This document shows, piece by piece, positions 6,346 through 12,888 of a stretch of DNA of 12,925 bases. The position numbers were made by a program, and so were the translations under genes. Below the pieces are notes generated by a model, which saw only the letters and a program-made list of their open reading frames with translations, searched no databases and had not been told where the DNA came from. Origin of the DNA: F23-B02 sp963627445 (GTDB lineage Bacteria; Bacillota; Clostridia; Oscillospirales; Oscillospiraceae); NCBI GenBank assembly GCA_963627445.1, contig CAVGBM010000067.1, positions 1 through 12,925 of the forward strand, given 5' to 3'. Numbering within the stretch: the first letter of the stretch is position 1; each line of letters begins with the position of its first letter.

Positions 6346-7052
6346 TGGCGCAGATAACATGCAAGGACTTGTCCTTTGCCTACGACGGTCAAACCGTCCT
6401 GAGCGGGATAAACTTTTCGATAGACGCAGGCTCTTACCTGTGCATCGTCGGCGAAAACGGCTCGGGCAAGTCGACACTCATGAAGGGGCTGCTCGGCCTC
6501 AAAAAGCCCTCGACCGGTAGCATAACGCTTGGCGACGGGCTGAAGCAGACCGAGATAGGCTACCTCCCGCAGCAGACCCAGCTCCAGCGTGATTTCCCCG
6601 CCTCTGTGTACGAGGTCGTGCTCTCGGGCAGGCTAAATTCCATGGGAGGCAGAATGTTTTACAACGCCGAGGACAAAAAGGCCGCGCAGCAGAACATGGA
6701 GCGGCTCGGCATCGAGGATATCAAAAACCGCTGTTACATGGAGCTCTCCGGCGGTCAGCAGCAGCGTGTGCTGCTTGCCCGGGCAATGTGCGCAACAAAG
6801 AAGCTGCTCTTACTCGACGAGCCCGTCACCGGACTTGACCCCGTAGCGACAAACGAGATGTACAATCTTATTAAACTAATTAATCTCTGCGACAGCACGA
6901 GCGTCATCATGATATCGCACGATATCCACGAGGCGGTGCGCTACGCAACGCACATTCTGCACCTCGGCAACCGTCAGCTTTTCTTCGGCACGACTGCGCA
7001 GTACCGTGAGAGCGACCTTGCACGCAGATTTGTAGGAGGCGGCAGAGCATGA
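6345..7052 (+). CDS. znuC: zinc ABC transporter ATP-binding protein
   Basis: A 235-residue cytoplasmic ATPase that powers metal import with ZnuA and ZnuB. All ATPase motifs are present: Walker A GENGSGKST (36-44), Q-loop YLPQQ (73-77), signature LSGGQQQR (134-141), Walker B LLLLDEP (154-160) and the switch His H192 in MISHD. Length and motif wording match metal-type (ZnuC/MntB) ATPases. Its ATG overlaps the znuA stop by one base (TGATG) with AAGGAGG (6328-6334) upstream, and its stop overlaps znuB in an ATGA, indicating translational coupling through the operon. Confidence 0.94.
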   Translation: MAQITCKDLSFAYDGQTVLSGINFSIDAGSYLCIVGENGSGKSTLMKGLLGLKKPSTGSITLGDGLKQTEIGYLPQQTQLQRDFPASVYEVVLSGRLNSMGGRMFYNAEDKKAAQQNMERLGIEDIKNRCYMELSGGQQQRVLLARAMCATKKLLLLDEPVTGLDPVATNEMYNLIKLINLCDSTSVIMISHDIHEAVRYATHILHLGNRQLFFGTTAQYRESDLARRFVGGGRA

Positions 7053-7870
7053 CAGAGCTAATAACAGAAATGTTTTCATACCACTTCATGAGCCGCGCCA
7101 TCATTGTCGGCGTTCTCGTTTCGCTGTGCGCCGCACTTTTGGGCGTGTCGCTCGTATTAAAGCGCTACTCCATGATAGGCGACGGACTATCGCATGTCGG
7201 CTTCGGCGCACTGGCCATTGCCGCCGCCGTGAATGTCGCACCGCTGGCGCTTGCGGTGCCCGTGGTCGTTGCGGCAGCGTTTTTGCTCCTGCGCATCAGC
7301 CAGTCGAGCCGCATAAAGGGCGATGCCGCAATTGCGCTTATATCCTCAAGCGCCCTTGCCATCGGCGTTGTGGTCATATCCATGACGACGGGCATGAACA
7401 CCGATGTGTCAAACTACATGTTCGGCAGTATTTTGTCACTCAGCCATACCGATGCCGTCTTGAGCATCGTGCTGTCGGCTGTGGTGCTGCTCATGTTCGT
7501 GCTGCTTTACCCCCGCATCTTCGCCGTCACCTTTGACGAAACCTTCGCCAAGGCCACCGGCACGAATGCGGAGCTTTATAACACGGTGATCGCCGTCCTG
7601 ACCGCCGTAACGGTGGTGCTGGGCATGCGCATGATGGGTGCGCTTTTGATATCGAGCCTCATCATCTTTCCGGCGCTCACGAGCATGCGTCTGTGCCGCA
7701 GCTTCAAGGCGGTCGTTTTGTGCTCGGCTGTCATCTCCGTCGTATGCTTTGTGCTCGGCATGACGGCATCTTATGTGTTCGAGCTTCCCTCCGGCGCGAG
7801 CGTCGTCATAGTCAACATTGCGGCATTTTTGCTGTTTTCTATTGCATCATTACTGAGAAGAAGAACATGA
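7049..7870 (+). CDS. znuB: zinc ABC transporter permease (ABC-3 family)
   Basis: A 273-residue very hydrophobic membrane protein of the ABC-3 family, probably with 8 or more membrane segments. It forms the channel for metal delivered by ZnuA. The motif SMIGDGLSHVGFG (residues 41-53), with its Asp and His near the translocation path, is typical of ZnuB/MntC-type permeases, and GMRMMGALLISSLIIFPALTSMRL follows near 195-218. It overlaps znuC by 4 bp and is the last gene of the zur operon. Only a weak stem (7908-7921) without a T-run follows, so how the transcript ends is unclear. Confidence 0.93.
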   Translation: MTELITEMFSYHFMSRAIIVGVLVSLCAALLGVSLVLKRYSMIGDGLSHVGFGALAIAAAVNVAPLALAVPVVVAAAFLLLRISQSSRIKGDAAIALISSSALAIGVVVISMTTGMNTDVSNYMFGSILSLSHTDAVLSIVLSAVVLLMFVLLYPRIFAVTFDETFAKATGTNAELYNTVIAVLTAVTVVLGMRMMGALLISSLIIFPALTSMRLCRSFKAVVLCSAVISVVCFVLGMTASYVFELPSGASVVIVNIAAFLLFSIASLLRRRT

Positions 7871-7896
7871 GCTTACAAAAAAAGTATTCGATGTTT

Positions 7897-8026
7897 ATTC
7901 ATTTAAGCACCGAAAACGGTGAATATACGCATAAAAATGAATGTTATTCATGGTTAATTGGCATAAACGAAATAATTATGAATATTTTTTCAAAAAAGTG
8001 TTGACAAATATGAATATAAATGCTAA
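7897..8026. promoter_or_regulatory. cluster of ARG-box-like half-sites (possible ArgR operator)
   Basis: Six TGAAT or ATTCA pentamers occur at 7897, 7920, 7938, 7946, 7979 and 8011. Three combine into ARG-box-like imperfect palindromes: TGAAT-GTT-ATTCA (7938-7950, spacer one short of the usual four), TGAATATTTTTTCA (7979-7992, one mismatch to TGAAT-WWWW-ATTCA), and TGAATATAAATGCT (8011-8024), which overlaps the promoter spacer. The starts of the last two are 32 bp apart, about three helical turns. ArgR control of the amino-acid transporter is inferred. Confidence 0.5.
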
Positions 8027-8029
8027 TAT
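8001..8029 (+). promoter_or_regulatory. strong promoter of amino-acid ABC transporter operon
   Basis: A perfect -35 TTGACA (8001-8006), a 17-bp spacer, and -10 TAATAT (8024-8029) preceded by TGC (8021-8023) as an extended -10. Transcription should start near 8036. The -10 sits inside the near-palindrome ATGCTAATATAAGCAT (8020-8035), and the leader begins with a small stem TTGCA/TGCAA around GAGA (8038-8051). Confidence 0.88.
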
Positions 8030-8092
8030 AAGCATCGTTGCAGAGATGCAATGCAAATTGTTTGAGAAAAAATATTTAAAGAGGTTGATAAA

Positions 8093-8989
8093 ATGAAAAA
8101 GTTTGTAGCTCTTATGCTCGCTCTGGTCATGGTGTTCGCACTGTGCGCCTGCGGCGGCAATAACGAAGAAGCAAAGACCGACACTGAGACTAAGGATTAT
8201 TCCTCCATGACTCTTGATGAGCTCAAGGCTGAGATCACGACCGTTACCGAAGGCAAGCTCACCGTTGCCACCAGCCCCGACTTCGCTCCCTATGAGTTCT
8301 ATGTAGCAGACGACGACGGCGAGTACCAGATCGTCGGCTTCGATATGGCTCTTGCTCAGTTGATCGCCGACAAGCTCGGCCTCGAGCTTGAGATCGTCCC
8401 CATGGACTTCGACGGCACCATCAATGAGCTCGGCTCCAAGAAGGTCGACCTCGGCATGGCGGGCTATTCTCCCGACCCTGACCGTGAAGGCCTTATGAAC
8501 TTCTCCTCCATATACTACACCGGCGGTCAGTCTTTCGTCTGCACCAAGGCAACTGCCGACAAGTTCCCCAGCCTTGAGGCTGCAAACAATGCAGACTACA
8601 CCATCGGCGCACAGATCGGCTCTATCCAGGCTGACCTTGCAAAGGAGAACACCCCCGACGCAAACATCGTTGAGATGGCAAAGGTGACCGATATTGTTGC
8701 CGATATGCTCGCAGGCAAGATGGACGGTGCGTTCATCGAGACCGCTGTTGCTGAGACCTACGCAAAGAACTATCCCGATCTGCAGGTCATCTATGATGTG
8801 CCCTACGATCAGGAAGGCAGCGTTGTCGGTGTCAATAAGGACAACGATGCTCTGCTGGCAGCAGTAAACCTCATTATCGAAGAGGCTAAGGCCGACGGCA
8901 CTATCGACCAGTATGTTGCAGAGGCAAATGAGCTTGCATCCGGCGAGCACTTCATCCTCAGCGATGGTCAGATCGTCGCAGAAGAGTGA
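8093..8989 (+). CDS. polar amino-acid ABC transporter substrate-binding lipoprotein
   Basis: A 298-residue solute-binding protein of family 3 (SBP_bac_3). The signal peptide ends in lipobox LCAC with lipidated Cys20, so it is held on the outer face of the membrane. An acidic linker (about 21-50) precedes the two-lobed domain. The entry segment TSPDFAPYEF (60-69), the family signature VGFDMALAQLIADKLG (81-96) and the ligand-loop GYSPDPDRE (124-132), with R131 in the place of the arginine that holds the ligand carboxylate, support amino-acid binding. The exact substrate cannot be read from sequence. It leads the operon with permease, ATPase and an amidohydrolase. The leader carries a strong promoter and ARG-box-like sites, hinting at a basic amino acid such as arginine. 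Confidence 0.93.
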   Translation: MKKFVALMLALVMVFALCACGGNNEEAKTDTETKDYSSMTLDELKAEITTVTEGKLTVATSPDFAPYEFYVADDDGEYQIVGFDMALAQLIADKLGLELEIVPMDFDGTINELGSKKVDLGMAGYSPDPDREGLMNFSSIYYTGGQSFVCTKATADKFPSLEAANNADYTIGAQIGSIQADLAKENTPDANIVEMAKVTDIVADMLAGKMDGAFIETAVAETYAKNYPDLQVIYDVPYDQEGSVVGVNKDNDALLAAVNLIIEEAKADGTIDQYVAEANELASGEHFILSDGQIVAEE

Positions 8990-9014
8990 TCGGCTTATAA
9001 AAAAATGCAATAGT

Positions 9015-9046
9015 AATTCTCCCCGGTCCATCCCGGGGAGAATTTT
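9015..9046 (+). terminator. intercistronic stem-loop / attenuating terminator after binding protein
   Basis: A perfect 12-bp stem AATTCTCCCCGG (9015-9026) / CCGGGGAGAATT (9033-9044) with a 6-nt loop is followed by a short T-run (9043-9046). It lies between the binding protein and permease genes. Partial termination or 3' protection here would give more binding protein than membrane components, as is usual in such operons. No separate promoter for the permease is evident, so some read-through must occur. Confidence 0.8.
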
Positions 9047-9097
9047 CCCGTATTTACATAACCCCGCGCTACTATACCCCGAAAGGAAATCTGCTTA

Positions 9098-9886
9098 ATG
9101 CTTACTTCTCTGATATCAAAAGAGGGCTTTCAGGCGGTCGAACGCTTCAAAGATATGTTCGTTGACGGCCTCGTTTGCACGGTATCTCTATCGTTTCTGA
9201 CCGTTATTTTCGGCTTTATCCTCGCATTGCTCCTGGCAGCCATGCGCCTTTCCAACTGGCGCCCGTTCAAGGCTCTCGGCTTGGATAAGGACGGCCATCT
9301 GCGTGAACAGGGCATACTGTCGTCAATAAGCCGTTTCAGGCCGGTGAACTTTCTGGCAAGCTGCTATGTTGAAGTTTTTCGTGCAACGCCTATGCTCGTT
9401 CAGCTGTTTGTTATATATTATATGCTGTTTGCAAACATCACGCTGCCTAACTTCAAGCTCTTCGGAACGATACGCTTTGACCGCTTCCTGCCCGGCGTTG
9501 TTGCACTGAGCCTTAACTCCGCTGCATACCTGTGCGAGATCATCCGCTCCGGCATCCAGAGCATCGACGGCGGCCAGACCGAGGCGGCACGTTCTCTCGG
9601 ACTCACTCAGGGTCAGAATATGCGTTTTGTCGTCCTGCCTCAGGCAATAAAAAACATACTGCCCGCTATCGCAAACGAGTTTGTCACGATAATCAAGGAA
9701 TCCTCGATTTGCTACACTATCGGTGTGCAGGAGATCATGTACGCAGTTGCAAGCGTCAAGGGCGCGACCTACCGCATAGCCGAGCCGCTTATCGTTGCGA
9801 CGCTCGTGTACTTCTGCCTGACATTCCCGACCTCCAAGATAATAGAACACTTTGAAAGGAAGATGAGCGTTGGTGACAAACGATAA
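9098..9886 (+). CDS. amino-acid ABC transporter permease (HisM/GlnP type)
   Basis: A 262-residue membrane protein with about five or six hydrophobic segments that forms the amino-acid channel. The family motif VEVFRATPMLVQLF (91-104) and the ATPase-contact EAA loop EAARSLGLTQGQNMRFVVLPQA (162-183) are intact. A hydrophilic stretch between the first membrane segment and FRATP (about 51-85) is longer than in many homologues. AAAGGA (9081-9086) is the ribosome binding site. The last codons overlap the start of the ATPase gene by 14-17 bp, so the two are probably translated together. Confidence 0.93.
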   Translation: MLTSLISKEGFQAVERFKDMFVDGLVCTVSLSFLTVIFGFILALLLAAMRLSNWRPFKALGLDKDGHLREQGILSSISRFRPVNFLASCYVEVFRATPMLVQLFVIYYMLFANITLPNFKLFGTIRFDRFLPGVVALSLNSAAYLCEIIRSGIQSIDGGQTEAARSLGLTQGQNMRFVVLPQAIKNILPAIANEFVTIIKESSICYTIGVQEIMYAVASVKGATYRIAEPLIVATLVYFCLTFPTSKIIEHFERKMSVGDKR

Positions 9887-10616
9887 GATAATCCAGGTCA
9901 AGGATCTGAGGAAATATTATAAAAAGGGGACTATCAAGGCTCTTGACGGCGTGTCGGTGGATATCGACCGCGGCGATGTCGTTGTTGTTATCGGCCCCTC
10001 GGGCTCGGGCAAGTCGACATTTTTGCGCTCCTTAAATCTCCTCGAGGAGCCGACGAGCGGCACCATACTTTTCGAGGGTACCGATATTACCAACAAGAAA
10101 ATCGACATAAACCTCCACCGTCAGAAGATGGGTATGGTGTTCCAGCACTTTAACCTTTTCCCACACAAGACCATCATCGAGAACATGATCCTTGCTCCTG
10201 TTGAAGTCAAGCATGTGCCCAAGGAGGAGGCCAAGGCCAAGGCAATGCAGCTTCTTGAGCGTGTCGGCCTTGCCGACCGTGCCGACGCTTACCCCATCCA
10301 GCTTTCCGGCGGCCAGAAGCAGCGTGTCGCCATCGTCCGTGCACTGTGCATGGAGCCTGATGTCATGCTGTTTGACGAGCCCACCTCCGCTCTCGACCCC
10401 GAGATGGTCGGCGAGGTTCTGGATGTCATGAAGGAGCTTGCGCACGAGGGCATGACCATGGTCGTCGTCACCCACGAGATGGGCTTTGCCCGTGAGGTCG
10501 GCAACCGTGTGCTGTTCATGGCCGACGGCAAGCTTGTTGAGCAGGGCACTCCCACGGATATTTTCGAGCATCCTCAGAGCGACCGCCTGCGTGATTTTCT
10601 TTCAAAGGTGCTGTAA
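9870..10616 (+). CDS. polar amino-acid ABC transporter ATP-binding protein (GlnQ/HisP type)
   Basis: A 248-residue cytoplasmic ATPase with Walker A GPSGSGKST (42-50), Q-loop Q92, signature LSGGQKQR (145-152), Walker B VMLFDEP (165-171) and switch His202 in THEMGF. FQHFNLFPHKT and EPTSALDPEMVGEV are hallmarks of the polar amino-acid class. The start is uncertain: no in-frame ATG exists near the conserved N-terminus, so translation begins at TTG (9870) or GTG (9873). The AAAGGAAG at 9855-9862 is better spaced for the TTG, while GTG is the commoner codon. It overlaps the permease end and shares one base with the amidohydrolase start. Confidence 0.94.
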   Translation: MVTNDKIIQVKDLRKYYKKGTIKALDGVSVDIDRGDVVVVIGPSGSGKSTFLRSLNLLEEPTSGTILFEGTDITNKKIDINLHRQKMGMVFQHFNLFPHKTIIENMILAPVEVKHVPKEEAKAKAMQLLERVGLADRADAYPIQLSGGQKQRVAIVRALCMEPDVMLFDEPTSALDPEMVGEVLDVMKELAHEGMTMVVVTHEMGFAREVGNRVLFMADGKLVEQGTPTDIFEHPQSDRLRDFLSKVL

Positions 10617-12055
10617 TGAATACTGTTAAAAAAGCTGCCATAGAGTCCGTTGACTCTATGGCAGATCTCTACAAAAGCATAGCTGATGAAATTTGGGAAA
10701 ACCCCGAGCTTTCCCTCAAGGAGTACAAGGCGACCGAGCTTTACTGCAAGGTGCTGCGTAAACACGGCTTTACCGTTACCGAAAAGCTCAGCGGTATCGA
10801 CACCGCTTTCTGCGGCTCGTTCGGCAGCGGCAAGCCCGTTATCGGCATTTTGGGCGAATTTGACGCTCTGTCCGGCCTTTCGCAGGTCTCGGGCGTGACC
10901 GAAAAGAAACCCATTATACCCGACGGCAGCGGCCACGGCTGCGGCCATAATCTTCTCGGTGTCGGCTCGCTTGCTGCGGCGTTTGCCGTCAAGGAGTACC
11001 TGCAGCAAAGCGCCCATGAGGGCACGATCGTGTTTTTCGGCTGCCCGGGCGAGGAGGGCGGCAGCGGGAAGGCGTACATGGCTCGTGACGGGCTGTGGAC
11101 AAAATTAGACGCTGTGCTTTCATGGCATCCGGCATCGGAAAACGAGGTGCGCACCGGCACGAATAATTCATGCATACAGGTGCTGTATAAATTCAAGGGC
11201 ATTCCGGCTCACGCCGCAGGCTGCCCGGAACTCGGACGTAGCGCACTTGACGCAGTGGAGCTCATGAACATCGGTGTGCAGTTTCTGCGTGAGCACATGA
11301 CGAGCGACTGCCGCATCCACTATGCGATAACAAACGCCGGCGGCGTGTCGCCGAATGTGGTGCAGTCCGAGGCCGATGTGCTGTACATGGTGCGAGCCAA
11401 CAAGGTGCGCCAGTCGATCGAGCTTCAAAAGCGCGTCGATAAAATCGCCGAGGGCGCAGCGCTCATGACCGAGACAAGCTACGAGCGAGTTTTCATAGAC
11501 GGCACGGCGGAGCTGCTGCCGAACTTCACGCTGGAAAAGCTGCTGTACGATAACTTTGCCGAGATCGGCGTTCCGCAGTACACTGCCGAGGAGCTGGACT
11601 TTGCCCAAAAGCTTAGGGCGACCTATCCTGCCGAGACCACGCCCCCGGGCATCGGCGCAGCCTCCGATGAGGACATTGCCGAGCAGGTGCAGGTGCTCAC
11701 CGAGAATATGACAAAGCCCATAAACGACTTTCTCATGCCGCTATATTCCGGCACGACCTTCACCCCCGGAAGCTCCGATGTCGGCGATGTCAGCTGGCTT
11801 ATCCCGACCTCGCAGATAAATGTCGTCACTTGGCCCGCCGGTATGCCCGGCCACACTTGGCAGACCGTTGCCTGCGGCAAAATGAGCATTGCGTACAAGG
11901 GCATGCTGTGCGCAGGCAAAGTGCTTGCCGCCACGGCGATAGACCTTTTTGAGGACGAGGAGCTGCTTAATAAGGCCAAAGCGGAGTTTGCAAAACGCTC
12001 CAAGGGCGGCTATGTCTGCCCGATAGAGCCGGGCGCAAAACCCATTGCACTGTAA
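10616..12055 (+). CDS. M20 family amidohydrolase, AbgB-like
   Basis: A 479-residue cytoplasmic metallo-amidohydrolase, close in length and wording to E. coli AbgB, the p-aminobenzoyl-glutamate hydrolase subunit. Shared stretches include GKPVIGILGEFDALSGLSQ, GHGCGHNLLG, GCPGEEGGSGK, ELGRSALDAVELM, HYAITNAGGVSPNVVQ and GPVEEDVSW-like SDVGDVSW. Metal-site residues visible are H107/C109/H111, E146/E147, H171 and H413. AbgB works with AbgA in E. coli, but no second subunit is present here. The gene overlaps the ATPase stop by one base with AAAGGTG (10605-10611) upstream, so it belongs to the transporter operon. It probably cleaves an imported N-acyl amino acid, aminobenzoyl-glutamate or similar conjugate; the substrate is inferred. 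A perfect hairpin lies in codons 7-17. Confidence 0.9.
   Translation: MNTVKKAAIESVDSMADLYKSIADEIWENPELSLKEYKATELYCKVLRKHGFTVTEKLSGIDTAFCGSFGSGKPVIGILGEFDALSGLSQVSGVTEKKPIIPDGSGHGCGHNLLGVGSLAAAFAVKEYLQQSAHEGTIVFFGCPGEEGGSGKAYMARDGLWTKLDAVLSWHPASENEVRTGTNNSCIQVLYKFKGIPAHAAGCPELGRSALDAVELMNIGVQFLREHMTSDCRIHYAITNAGGVSPNVVQSEADVLYMVRANKVRQSIELQKRVDKIAEGAALMTETSYERVFIDGTAELLPNFTLEKLLYDNFAEIGVPQYTAEELDFAQKLRATYPAETTPPGIGAASDEDIAEQVQVLTENMTKPINDFLMPLYSGTTFTPGSSDVGDVSWLIPTSQINVVTWPAGMPGHTWQTVACGKMSIAYKGMLCAGKVLAATAIDLFEDEELLNKAKAEFAKRSKGGYVCPIEPGAKPIAL
10635..10664 (+). repeat. perfect 13-bp inverted repeat inside the amidohydrolase start
   Basis: Arms CTGCCATAGAGTC (10635-10647) and GACTCTATGGCAG (10652-10664) enclose a 4-nt loop CGTT. 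In mRNA this gives a 13-bp uninterrupted stem beginning 17 nt after the ATG. It is in frame and coding (AAIESVDSMA), with no T-run after it. It may damp translation initiation of this last gene relative to the transporter, mark an RNA processing site, or bind a protein. Confidence 0.85.
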
Positions 12056-12072
12056 CAGTTTAAAAAATTAGC

Positions 12073-12101
12073 TTTTATTTTGCATTTTTCTGTGCTATAA
12101 T
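12073..12101 (+). promoter_or_regulatory. candidate promoter of secreted SH3-like protein gene
   Basis: A perfect extended -10, TGC plus TATAAT (12093-12101), is present. The -35 at 17 bp is weak (TTTTAT, 12073-12078), which an extended -10 can tolerate. The start would be near 12108, with AGGAGG (12126-12131) before the ATG. No terminator is visible between the amidohydrolase stop and this promoter, so read-through is possible. Confidence 0.65.
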
Positions 12102-12137
12102 GCATCCAATCATGCGTTTGAGCGCAGGAGGCAGTTT

Positions 12138-12794
12138 ATGAAAAAGAAAATACTAAGCCTCGCCCTTGCTTTGGTGGTGACGGTGCTCATGTCCGCGTCG
12201 GCCTTTGCCGACCTTGCGATAAAGCCCGTGCCCGACCCTTGGGATGACCCGAGCAATCAGGAATCGGACGGGGCGAGCTATTATGCGTATAATGAAGCAG
12301 GCTATGTTGTCGTTTGGGAGACGCCCGAGTGCAATGCCGACGGCAAGTACGTGCTGGTTAAGAACAATACAGAGCTCACGGTCGAGTACCGTGTGACGTA
12401 TATGGAGAGCGTCCCCTGGGGGCATGTCAACATTGAGCTTGAGCATGAGCAGGACAATAAGTCTGAGCTTTTCTCCGGCTGGGTGCTGATGTCGGATCTG
12501 CTGGATGCAGACGGGAATCCTGCGGCGGTCGTGCCGCCGGAGATACCCGACCATCCGATGATATCAAACCCTGTTGTGACCCCCGAGCCCACGCCGACCC
12601 CGACTCCGAGCAGCACCGATCCCGTACCCACGCCGACCCTTCAGCTGCCGCAGCGGCCACAGCAGGCGATCACCGTGAGCAACACCTATAACTCTGCGAT
12701 AGTCTACACCTCCGTCGCCATTGCGCTCATTGCACTTGCGCTGGTCGTATACGTACTTATAAAACACAAAGCGCTCAATAAGAAGGGCGAATAA
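12138..12794 (+). CDS. secreted, membrane-anchored protein with SH3-like region, function unknown
   Basis: A 218-residue protein I do not recognise by name. A signal peptide (residues 1-24, cleavage after SAFA) is followed by a region of about 50-122 with an SH3-like pattern: a strand GYVVVWETPE, a KNNTELTV turn, WGHVNI and a closing GWVLMSDLL. Next comes a Pro/Thr-rich linker (about 145-170, PTPTPTPSST and PVPTPT) and a C-terminal membrane helix (about 187-208) with a short basic tail KHKALNKKGE. The topology is an extracellular domain on a flexible stalk anchored in the membrane. It has its own ribosome binding site and likely promoter, and differs in function from the operon before it. Peptidoglycan binding is a possibility from the SH3-like pattern, nothing more. 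Confidence 0.8.
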   Translation: MKKKILSLALALVVTVLMSASAFADLAIKPVPDPWDDPSNQESDGASYYAYNEAGYVVVWETPECNADGKYVLVKNNTELTVEYRVTYMESVPWGHVNIELEHEQDNKSELFSGWVLMSDLLDADGNPAAVVPPEIPDHPMISNPVVTPEPTPTPTPSSTDPVPTPTLQLPQRPQQAITVSNTYNSAIVYTSVAIALIALALVVYVLIKHKALNKKGE

Positions 12795-12836
12795 AAAACA
12801 AGCATTACCGCCATAATTAAAAGGGTGAGCTTGTTG

Positions 12837-12842
12837 TATAGT
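12837..12842 (+). promoter_or_regulatory. possible -10 box of the HrcA-controlled promoter
   Basis: TATAGT lies 10 bp before the extended CIRCE palindrome, which would put the operator at and after the start of transcription, a common arrangement. No convincing -35 is found 17 bp upstream (TAATTA). An alternative downstream pair is TTTACA (12886-12891) with TATATT (12911-12916), but its 19-bp spacer is long. The true promoter is undecided. Confidence 0.35.
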
Positions 12843-12851
12843 GAAAGACTA

Positions 12852-12888
12852 AAACCTTAGCACTCTAACAACGAGAGTGCTAAGGTTT
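12852..12888. promoter_or_regulatory. CIRCE element (HrcA operator)
   Basis: TTAGCACTC (12857-12865), a 9-bp spacer and GAGTGCTAA (12875-12883) match the CIRCE consensus exactly. The palindrome extends outward to 15-bp arms (12852-12866 and 12874-12888). CIRCE is bound by the heat-shock repressor HrcA and normally precedes groES-groEL or hrcA-grpE-dnaK. The controlled genes must start to the right of base 12925. Confidence 0.95.

Noticed and set aside
7908..7921. Stem CACCG-AAAA-CGGTG as terminator of the zinc operon
   Set aside because: The stem is only 5 bp and no T-run follows, so it is not a convincing intrinsic terminator; it is kept only as a note on the unclear operon end.
7871..8092. 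Riboswitch or T-box in the 222-bp leader of the transporter operon
   Set aside because: The predicted transcript leader is only about 57 nt, too short for known large leaders. No T-box sequence or riboswitch core is visible; the upstream part is better explained by operator-like sites.
7976..9031. Long minus-strand open frame (351 codons) opposite the binding lipoprotein
   Set aside because: The plus-strand gene is a clear family 3 binding protein with promoter and ribosome binding site; the opposite frame also crosses the intercistronic hairpin and promoter and shows no family features.
12797..12835. AACAAGC/GCTTGTT inverted repeat after the secreted-protein gene as a terminator
   Set aside because: The loop is 25 nt, the inner pairing is interrupted, and no T-run follows. 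It probably has no terminator function.
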